64,000 nucleotides of DNA. Source: an uncultured Paracoccaceae bacterium (GTDB lineage: Bacteria > Pseudomonadota > Alphaproteobacteria > Rhodobacterales > Rhodobacteraceae). Both the position numbers and the translations under genes were made by a program. The notes under the pieces are model-generated. The model was not told where the DNA came from. It saw only the letters and a program-made list of their open reading frames with translations, and did not search any database. Positions 10,552-16,882 of the stretch are shown here, in pieces (position 1 is the first letter of the stretch; every line of letters begins with the position of its first letter). The stretch is from NCBI GenBank assembly GCA_947495295.1, contig CANLYJ010000007.1, forward strand, positions 54,989-118,988, written 5' to 3'.

Positions 10552-11442
10552 TTGATTGGAGTGATTGCGTTGAGACGATTTGCCCGCCTTCCATCCCTCA
10601 TCGGCGCTTTGGCTGCATGTGCCTGTTTACTAGGCCCGCAAAGCGCCGTGGCCGAGGAAAAACCGATCTTTGATCAAGTGGTCGAGATTGTCGGGTCAGA
10701 GCGTGGTACCGTCCGTAAATGGATTTACGCACCCAAGGTGACTGTCATCCATGAGGGCGACCCACAACGCGATCAGATCAACAGCATTGTCGAAATGGTC
10801 AATGCCCGGATCCCCGACTTCCCGGGTGTTGGTGCCATCGAATTCTTTGATCTGTCCCAATATAATCGCCGCCTTGCAGGCAACACCCATTTCCGCATGC
10901 CTCGCGTCGAATTTGACGGGGTTGAAGGCAATATTGTCCGCGCCTTGTTCAAGGGCGAAGAAGAGGCGCAGAATATCGTGCTAACCGGCAGCATCTTCAT
11001 CTTTCTGACAGGTCTTGAGACGGGCATCACCCTTGGGGCACTGACGCAAAGCACCCAGTCGCTTAGCCGTCAGTTTGCCGAAGGTGCGCAGACGAAGTGT
11101 TATTTTCATCTGATGTCCAAGAATGACGAATTGCGCGCCGGGTTCATCTTTATCAACAACGAAGACGCGCATACGCCCATCGCTGAATGCCTATACGAGG
11201 AGTTCATGCAGACCCTTGGCCTGTTGAACGACTCGCGTGGGTCGTCGATCTTTACCTTTGACAATTCCGGCGACGTTCGTGCGGACCGCGCCCCTGATTT
11301 CCGCCTTTTGCAGGCGCTTTATGATCGTCAGGTCGCCGCTGGTGATGAGGCCGAAAAGGTCGCACAGCTTTATCTGGGGTTAGATGCCGCCTATCAACTT
11401 ACGGCTGCACCGTCAGATACTGCGGCGGCACCCGATCAGTAA
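10552..11442 (+). CDS. DUF2927 domain protein, secreted
   Basis: Signal-like N-terminus; HTPIAECLYEEFMQTLGLLNDSRGSSIFTFDNSGD resembles DUF2927. Confidence 0.7.
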   Translation: MIGVIALRRFARLPSLIGALAACACLLGPQSAVAEEKPIFDQVVEIVGSERGTVRKWIYAPKVTVIHEGDPQRDQINSIVEMVNARIPDFPGVGAIEFFDLSQYNRRLAGNTHFRMPRVEFDGVEGNIVRALFKGEEEAQNIVLTGSIFIFLTGLETGITLGALTQSTQSLSRQFAEGAQTKCYFHLMSKNDELRAGFIFINNEDAHTPIAECLYEEFMQTLGLLNDSRGSSIFTFDNSGDVRADRAPDFRLLQALYDRQVAAGDEAEKVAQLYLGLDAAYQLTAAPSDTAAAPDQ

Positions 11443-11932
11443 GCCAGACACCGTTATCCGCCTGAAAGAACGCAAAACCGGCCTGGGACATGGTATGCGC
11501 ATCAACCTGCAATACCACAGGCTTGCCATGGCGCATCCCGACCTTGGTTGCGGTTGAGACATCCAATGACAGATGCACCTGTTGTCTGCGTCCCGGTTTC
11601 AGACCCTCATTCATGATTGCAGCGACGGATTTTTGCGCTGTGCCGTGAAACAGAGTTGCGGGTGGGTCTGCTGGGCTGAGCCCGAGGGCAATATCGACGG
11701 AATGTCCTTGCGCCGCCCTGATCCGGGTCTTGTCGTTGGACAGGGTGAACCGTTTCTTGTCTGAGGTGACAACGATCTGTTCCAATGTGGCCCGGTCGAT
11801 TTTCTGCCCGGCTTTGGCGCAGCCTGCCAACAGGTCGTCCACAGCCACCCAGCCTTGCGAATCCAGTGTTAGCCCCGCCTTTTCCGGTGCGTGTCTTAGG
11901 ACGAGGCTTAAAAACTTGCTTTGCTGTTTCAT
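11399..11932 (-). CDS. kptA: RNA 2'-phosphotransferase (Tpt1/KptA)
   Basis: KFLSLVLRHAPEKAGLTLDSQGWVAVDDLL...LFHGTAQKSVAAIMNEGLKPGRRQQVHLS. Confidence 0.93.
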   Translation of the reverse strand: MKQQSKFLSLVLRHAPEKAGLTLDSQGWVAVDDLLAGCAKAGQKIDRATLEQIVVTSDKKRFTLSNDKTRIRAAQGHSVDIALGLSPADPPATLFHGTAQKSVAAIMNEGLKPGRRQQVHLSLDVSTATKVGMRHGKPVVLQVDAHTMSQAGFAFFQADNGVWLTDRVPPQYLTVQP

Positions 11933-11950
11933 TGTTCCTTTTGGGGCGAC

Positions 11951-13363
11951 TTAGCGCCGCCCCTTCCTTTTCTTTTTGTCCATCCAGAATGGTGGAATGT
12001 CACCTGCCATCATGCAGCCATACGGATCGATGTAGTCTTCAATCTCGGCGAGGTTGAACTGGCCGATCTGGCGCACCACATTGGCCGCGTTTTTGTAGGA
12101 TGATGGCAACTCGGACGCATCGATCCCACCGGCGGGGAACCGGATATCAAGCCCCTTTGTCTCGGCCTCAAGCGCCTGTTGGGCTGTCATCTCGCCCAGC
12201 CGCCGCTTGTGTTCAGAGCGCGAGAAGTTGCGCCCCGCCCCATGTGGCGAGAAACCCAAGGCATGCTCTGCATCTTTCCCACGCACGACCAAAACGGGTT
12301 CGGACATGTTCAGCGGGATCAGTGTCAGACCCGTCGCATCAGCGGCATAATCACCCCAGGCCGGGGTCGCCCCCTTGCCGTGGTAATACAGATCGCCACG
12401 CCGGAAGACGAAGTTATGTTCATTCCAGAACCGGTCGCCCGGCTGCGCCTTTGACCCTTCAACGGTCGCCTGATGGATCGCGTTATGGTTCGCCTTCGTC
12501 CATTTACGGATAAGTTGCAGCGCCGCCCAATAGTCCTGACCGTCCTGCGTATCCGCCGGGATCCACGCGTTTTGCTTGAGCGTGTCTGGCGACAGCTTTC
12601 TGCGATGTCTTTCGGCTGCTTCCATGCCCAGCTTGTAAAGCACCGCCCCCGGCCCGCGAGAGCCGTGATGGGTGACAATCGCCGTCCGCCCGGTATTGCG
12701 GGACTTGCCCACAAACAGGAAATGGTTGCCGTCCCCCTGGGTGCCCAGATGCTCGACCGCCATGCGCAAAATCTTGGGATTGTTGAGGAACTTGTTTTCC
12801 CGGAACGCATCCATCAGATTTTGCGACATGGTGAACCGCTTGCCATTGGGCCGCCCGCCGGGGCCGAAATGCGTGACCTGTTCGGCAGCGTCCAACACCG
12901 CCTTTGGATCAGTCTCGCCCATATCGGTCATCATGACCGAACAACAGATATCCGCCGAATGCATGCCGGGATGGATCGCATTGCGGGCCGCAACAACACC
13001 GCCCACAGGGATGGTCCCCAACGGACCCGCCGGACAGGCATCGGGCATCACGGCCGCCGACACAACTGTCGGTGTGCGAATAACAGCCTTCATCGTCTCG
13101 CGCACATCGGCAAGGTTCTTGATCTCATCAGGATCGTCCGAGGCTTCGATATTGAAATGAAACGGCACATCGCCCGCCTTTTGCAACGGCAAAGTTGGCG
13201 GCGGTGGGGGTGGCTTCATACCCTCCAGCTTGGCCTTGATCTGGTCCATCTCATAGCCCGCAGCGGCAGCCGCCTGTGCGATTTCGAGGGCACGGCCAAA
13301 TTCCTTGCCGGGGGTATGGCCCCATTCCTTAAGCGTTTCACCGGTGATTTCTACTTGTGTCAT
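11951..13363 (-). CDS. rtcB: RtcB-family RNA ligase
   Basis: HPGMHSADICCSVMMTDMG metal/Cys motif and FSPHGAGRNFSRSEHKRRL guanylylation-His motif. Confidence 0.95.
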   Translation of the reverse strand: MTQVEITGETLKEWGHTPGKEFGRALEIAQAAAAAGYEMDQIKAKLEGMKPPPPPPTLPLQKAGDVPFHFNIEASDDPDEIKNLADVRETMKAVIRTPTVVSAAVMPDACPAGPLGTIPVGGVVAARNAIHPGMHSADICCSVMMTDMGETDPKAVLDAAEQVTHFGPGGRPNGKRFTMSQNLMDAFRENKFLNNPKILRMAVEHLGTQGDGNHFLFVGKSRNTGRTAIVTHHGSRGPGAVLYKLGMEAAERHRRKLSPDTLKQNAWIPADTQDGQDYWAALQLIRKWTKANHNAIHQATVEGSKAQPGDRFWNEHNFVFRRGDLYYHGKGATPAWGDYAADATGLTLIPLNMSEPVLVVRGKDAEHALGFSPHGAGRNFSRSEHKRRLGEMTAQQALEAETKGLDIRFPAGGIDASELPSSYKNAANVVRQIGQFNLAEIEDYIDPYGCMMAGDIPPFWMDKKKRKGRR

Positions 13364-13366
13364 TTT

Positions 13367-13783
13367 CTAGTCTTTCGTCACTTTCCAGTACGTCGCCTTC
13401 ATTACGGGCTCGAATAGGTGCCATTCATGGCAATCTGCGTGATGCCAACCGATATGTTTGCCGCAATGGCAGATACGATTGGGTTCACCACTGCCAGAAA
13501 TATCGCAACATCCGCTCAGCCGTTCCTGATGGGGTGTATAGCCGACCCAATCGCGCAGATCGTCCAAGTTGATCCACGCGTTGCTGCGCGGTTGCCAGCC
13601 TTTAGCGAAAGCCATGCGGATTTTTCGCACCTCACCTTCGATCAGCAAGTAACGACCTCGCGGTGTGACCGGTTTTTCAGGCGCAAAGACGCAGATTGCT
13701 TGCATTTCCGCCGCTGTTTTGATCGGAAAAATCGGAAAGGTCAGTTCTGTTTTACAGGTCGCGCATGTCAAAATCTGTTTCAT
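13367..13783 (-). CDS. Cys/His-rich uncharacterised protein in RNA-repair operon
   Basis: Internal start MKQILTCATCKTELTFPIFPI; C-terminal CCDISGSGEPNRICHCGKHIGWHHADCHEW; 3 nt upstream of rtcB; upstream part of the ORF overlaps the RNA array. Confidence 0.65.
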   Translation of the reverse strand: MKQILTCATCKTELTFPIFPIKTAAEMQAICVFAPEKPVTPRGRYLLIEGEVRKIRMAFAKGWQPRSNAWINLDDLRDWVGYTPHQERLSGCCDISGSGEPNRICHCGKHIGWHHADCHEWHLFEPVMKATYWKVTKD

Positions 13784-13810
13784 CTCATTCACTCTCAAAT
13801 CTAACCAAGG

Positions 13811-13942
13811 CCGGAACAAGGTGTTTGCAGGATAATTTTCCGCCACCGGATTTCTCCGGGCTGGGGTCGAACCAGCACGGGCCTTTTGGCCCCGGCCCCC
13901 AGAGGGCCTGCGTCTACCTGTAATCCTGACAGGCATTTCCAG
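13811..13942 (-). ncRNA. Y-RNA-like unit 8, with T-arm-like element and GAAA-capped hairpin
   Basis: Outer CTGGAA/TTCCGG, inner CAGGAT/ATCCTG, AATGC and TTGT motifs; interior GCTGG-TTCGACC-CCAGC followed by CCGGA-GAAA-TCCGG. Confidence 0.7.
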
Positions 13943-13950
13943 ATCATGGG

Positions 13951-14028
13951 TCCGGAGGACAAAGGTTTCGTGAGATGCCTTTCGGCGACCGTTTTAGAGC
14001 GATGTAATCCCACGGGCATTCCCCCGGA
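13951..14028 (-). ncRNA. Y-RNA-like unit 7 (minimal, no tRNA-like domain)
   Basis: Outer TCCGGGGGA/TCCTCCGGA, inner CGTGGGAT/ATCTCACG, AATGC and TTTGT motifs. Confidence 0.75.
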
Positions 14029-14081
14029 TGTGTTTCCTTTCTGTCTTACAGAGGTTTGCAGGGCAGTGCCTGGACCTCAGG

Positions 14082-14160
14082 GTGGGTGCGAAGCGCCCTC
14101 CCCATGGGGGAGGTCCGGGCGCTGCCCGGCAATGCCGGGCGGGACATTCGCTCCACGCGC
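14082..14160. repeat. REP-like block of nested GC palindromes
   Basis: CCTCCCC-atg-GGGGAGG and GCCCGGCAATGCCGGGC palindromes adjacent within the RNA array. Confidence 0.55.
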
Positions 14161-14176
14161 CACGCTCAAATTACCA

Positions 14177-14252
14177 TGGCTGGAAGAGCAGGGTTCGAAC
14201 CTGCGACCTGCGGTACCAAAAACCGTTGCTCTACCAGCTGAGCTACCTTCCA
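14177..14252 (-). tRNA. tRNA-Gln(UUG)-like, canonical order, inside the Y-RNA-like array
   Basis: TGGAAGG-TA-GCTC-AGCTGGTA-GAGC-A-ACGGT-TTTTGGT-ACCGC-AGGTC-GCAGG-TTCGAAC-CCTGC-TCTTCCA-G-CCA; A27xC43 mismatch. Confidence 0.85.
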
Positions 14253-14255
14253 ATG

Positions 14256-14321
14256 GCGGAGGACAAGGGTTCAGTGAGACGCTGACACTTTGGAGATGTA
14301 GTCCCACAGGCATTCCTCCTG
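14256..14321 (-). ncRNA. Y-RNA-like unit 6 (minimal, no tRNA-like domain)
   Basis: Outer GGAGGA/TCCTCC, inner GTGGGAC/GTCTCAC, AATGC and TTGT motifs. Confidence 0.75.
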
Positions 14322-14331
14322 CTTGATTTGC

Positions 14332-14462
14332 CCCGGCGACAAGTATCTGGCGAAACGTTACGCGCTCTATCCATCTGAGCTATCCCGTCATGGTAACGGG
14401 AGTGGGATTCGAACCCACGACCTCGACATTCGTAGTGTAGTTCCACCAAGGCATTCGCCAGG
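14332..14462 (-). ncRNA. Y-RNA-like unit 5 with circularly permuted tRNA-like domain
   Basis: Outer CCTGGCGA/TCGCCGGG, inner GGTGGAAC/GTTTCGCC; interior T-arm GTGGG-TTCGAAT-CCCAC, then TCCCGTT-ACCA-T-GACGGGA acceptor, then D-arm GCTCAGATGGATAGAGC. Confidence 0.85.
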
Positions 14463-14475
14463 GCTGTTATTCGGG

Positions 14476-14595
14476 TCCGGCAACAAAGTGGGGCGAAACA
14501 TGTATACTGCTCTACCAACTGAGCTACCCGGTGAAGTGACCTCCGGGGCGGGGCTCGAACCCGCGACCAATGTAGTTCCACCAGCATTTGCCGGA
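14476..14595 (-). ncRNA. Y-RNA-like unit 4 with circularly permuted tRNA-like domain
   Basis: Outer TCCGGCAA/TTGCCGGA (8/8), inner GGTGGAAC/GTTTCGCC; T-arm GCGGG-TTCGAGC-CCCGC, acceptor-like CCCGG...CCGGG, D-arm GCTCAGTTGGTAGAGC. Confidence 0.85.
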
Positions 14596-14604
14596 ATGTT
14601 CGGG

Positions 14605-14751
14605 TCTGGCGACAAAGGGAAAGAAACGTTTTGGGGCCCCGCCCCCATTTCCGCAGAAATGGTTTTCCGTCTGGGCGTCTTCGCTAGAGGGGAGTTGAAC
14701 CCTCGGGTGATCCCGGTTTGGTGCGATGTAGTTCCTTTGGCATTCGCCAGA
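14605..14751 (-). ncRNA. Y-RNA-like unit 3 with degenerate T-arm-like element
   Basis: Outer TCTGGCGA/TCGCCAGA (8/8), inner AAAGGAAC/GTTTCTTT; interior GAGGG-TTCAACT-CCCCTC, no D-arm recognised. Confidence 0.75.
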
Positions 14752-14760
14752 ATATCTGGT

Positions 14761-14898
14761 CTTGGCAACAAGGTTTTGATGAAACATTGGGGAGGTGCTC
14801 TTCCAACTGAGCTACATCGCTCCGGTTGTCCCGGCTGTGATGGCGGGGTTCGAACCCGCGACATCATCCGTGATGTAGTTCCACCGGCATTTGCCAAG
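14761..14898 (-). ncRNA. Y-RNA-like unit 2 with circularly permuted tRNA-like domain
   Basis: Outer CTTGGCAA/TTGCCAAG (8/8), inner GGTGGAAC/GTTTCATC; T-arm GCGGG-TTCGAAC-CCCGC, CATC...CCGG-gacaa-CCGG...GATG closed acceptor, D-arm GCTCAGTTGGAAGAGC. Confidence 0.85.
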
Positions 14899-14914
14899 GT
14901 GTTTGTTTGTCGGT

Positions 14915-15010
14915 CCCGGCGACAATCGGGGGTGAAACATCAACATGCGCGTATTCTGCCAGCAAAACCGCCATCACGTTCCCTATGTAGTTCCACCAGC
15001 ATTCGCCGGG
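14915..15010 (-). ncRNA. Y-RNA-like unit 1 (no clear tRNA-like domain)
   Basis: Outer CCCGGCGA/TCGCCGGG (8/8), inner GGTGGAAC/GTTTCACC (8/8), AATGC and TTGT motifs. Confidence 0.8.
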
Positions 15011-15120
15011 TTTCATTCCTTTCATTTCAATCGGCGTCCTACGATCATTTGGACGACAAAGCCGTTTCGCCAAGGCGTGACGTGACCCACGCATTTCCGA
15101 GAGTTACAATTCTTTTGTGT

Positions 15121-15144
15121 GGGTCAGGCGTTGCCGCCTGACCC
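15121..15144. other. Perfect hairpin between rsr stop codon and the RNA array
   Basis: GGGTCAGGCG-ttgc-CGCCTGACCC, 10-bp stem, no T-run on the minus strand. Confidence 0.6.
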
Positions 15145-15148
15145 GTTC

Positions 15149-16705
15149 TTAAATGTCGGTTGCCTCGATTTGGCCGACCCAGTGATCTGGTCCCATCTCG
15201 CCTGCCGCGAAGGCTGCGATCTGGTCAAAGACCGTGTCCGAGAACCCGCCAATGTTCAGAACATCGTCGCGTTCTTTCGCCTGGGTCGTCCCGTATGGGG
15301 CGATGTCGATGCAGACCAGTTTGGCCTTTGGGTTCCGCCTTTTCAGCTTCTCCCACGCTTGCATCATAACCGTCCCGGCGTTGCCGTACTGGTTATGCGC
15401 CCAGGACTGGTTGTCCGAGACGATGATCACCAGATCCGGGGCACGCCCCTTGGCCAGCAACCAATCCAGCGGTGCCGCGCAATTGGTCCCGCCGCCCCAC
15501 TGATCCGCCAAACGTGCTGCGTTTGTCAGGATCGTGTCGCGTGGTTCCAGCCGCACATCGCGCACCTTCACCTCGAACGGCAGGACCGTCGCGGATGGGT
15601 TACGCCGCAGCACAGCCGCAGAGACAAGCCCCGCCACATCCACGAACCGCGTCGCTGTGGTGGCCCCCTTACGGTAGCCTGTTACAGCGCCGGACATGGA
15701 CCCGGATACATCCGGGGCAACCACAACCTGACCGCGCAGCTTTGGCACGTTGCGCACCGAAAGCTCCATCGCGTCATGCAATGCGTCCCTGATCTCGGCC
15801 GGCATGTCCGAAGACATGGCCTGATAGGCCGTCATCAGCTGATACGGGAACACCCGTGCCTTTGCGATCAGCGCCGGATCACGCAAACGATCCGCAATCA
15901 TGCACCGCATTTTCGGCAGGGCCAGAACCCCGTGCCGCAGGAACGTGTTCAGGTTCATACGGGTCATCTGCCAAGATGCGTTCTCAGCAATCTTTGCCCA
16001 CTGTTTCGTAGACAATTCAAGCTGCGTCAGCATCTGGAACGGAACGTTTGGCACGCGGCCACGGCCCGTTTTCTTGAACCGCAGGAAATCCTGCACATTA
16101 TCCGGCAGCAATGCGACGTCACATGGCTTCCTGATGATCCACGCAAACAGCGCGTCTCGCGCCTTCGAGGAAGGCTTCGGGTGGACCATCTTGATCACAT
16201 CCGCCAGCGACGGGTCGTTACCCACATTCGCCTGCAGGATCGCCCGGTCGGACGCCTCATTCAGCCAATTGGCAACCAGCCGCTTTGGCGCAGAGCCAAG
16301 CGATTTCCGCCCCGTCTGCCCCGACCGCATGATCTGCACAAAGGTGCGCAGCATCTTGCCGTTATCCACAACACGCCCAACGACGCGCTGGAACAGGATC
16401 GGGTCACGGGCCGACAGAACCGCCAGCAACAGGGCGGGCATATCTTTCATATGGCCCTCTTGCCGGGTGTAGACCGCCGCCTTTGCAAGAAAGGACGGAT
16501 CAACCTTTTGCGCCAATTCCAGCGTGCGGGACAGTTCCTGCATCGGGTCCTGGTAGAATGTCTGCCCAAACGTGCCGGTCATCGCCAGCTGCGCCAAGGC
16601 ATGCGCATCGGAATAGGTATAGGCCGGTGCCCCCGCCAGATTCGTAGCAGAAGCTGCCGGAAGCAACCGGCCTTTCATCGATGCAAACACAGATTTGTTT
16701 GCCAT
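15149..16705 (-). CDS. rsr: TROVE/Ro60-family RNA-binding protein with vWA domain (Rsr)
   Basis: LLLAVLSARDPILFQRVVGRVVDNGKMLRTFVQIMRSGQTGRKSLGSAPKRLVANWL TROVE repeats; VVVAPDVSGSMSG MIDAS motif in the C-terminal part. Confidence 0.93.
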   Translation of the reverse strand: MANKSVFASMKGRLLPAASATNLAGAPAYTYSDAHALAQLAMTGTFGQTFYQDPMQELSRTLELAQKVDPSFLAKAAVYTRQEGHMKDMPALLLAVLSARDPILFQRVVGRVVDNGKMLRTFVQIMRSGQTGRKSLGSAPKRLVANWLNEASDRAILQANVGNDPSLADVIKMVHPKPSSKARDALFAWIIRKPCDVALLPDNVQDFLRFKKTGRGRVPNVPFQMLTQLELSTKQWAKIAENASWQMTRMNLNTFLRHGVLALPKMRCMIADRLRDPALIAKARVFPYQLMTAYQAMSSDMPAEIRDALHDAMELSVRNVPKLRGQVVVAPDVSGSMSGAVTGYRKGATTATRFVDVAGLVSAAVLRRNPSATVLPFEVKVRDVRLEPRDTILTNAARLADQWGGGTNCAAPLDWLLAKGRAPDLVIIVSDNQSWAHNQYGNAGTVMMQAWEKLKRRNPKAKLVCIDIAPYGTTQAKERDDVLNIGGFSDTVFDQIAAFAAGEMGPDHWVGQIEATDI

Positions 16706-16850
16706 TTCACTCTCGTCCTTCTTCGTTTCAGTGATGCTGTTTTCGTGGATTTTGAGGGTTGGACGAAGAAAAATCGCATTCGCTTTAAGTCGCTGTTTTT
16801 ATTAGAGTATTTTTGGCAAAACGATAATGACTACAGAATTTACGATTTAC

Positions 16851-16870
16851 ACGGATATTACTTTATCCGT
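16851..16870. promoter_or_regulatory. Palindrome just upstream of rtcR in the rsr/rtcR divergent region
   Basis: ACGGATA-TTACTT-TATCCGT, 7-bp arms, directly abutting the ATG at 16871. Confidence 0.45.
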
Positions 16871-16882
16871 ATGGATAATCTT

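Noticed and set aside
13784-13936. N-terminal extension of the 189-aa ORF
   Set aside because: Overlaps the unit 8 RNA; the likely start is the internal Met at 13783.
14332-14898. tRNA genes interrupted by small introns
   Set aside because: The acceptor strands pair with the half on the other side of CCA, not across the insert, so the order is permuted rather than intron-split.
13951-15010. CRISPR-like array: gtagttccaccagcattcgcc recurs every 110-150 bp
   Set aside because: Repeats are imperfect, intervals vary widely, intervening DNA holds tRNA parts, and the repeat pairs with a downstream strand; no cas genes.
14323-15141. 272-aa plus-strand ORF in the RNA array
   Set aside because: Translation contains tRNA-derived pieces and overlaps structured RNAs; no protein-like pattern.
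15119-16870. N-terminal 580+ codons of the 1117-aa plus-strand ORF
   Set aside because: Antisense to the TROVE gene and low-complexity; the RtcR family sequence begins at about 16871/16883.
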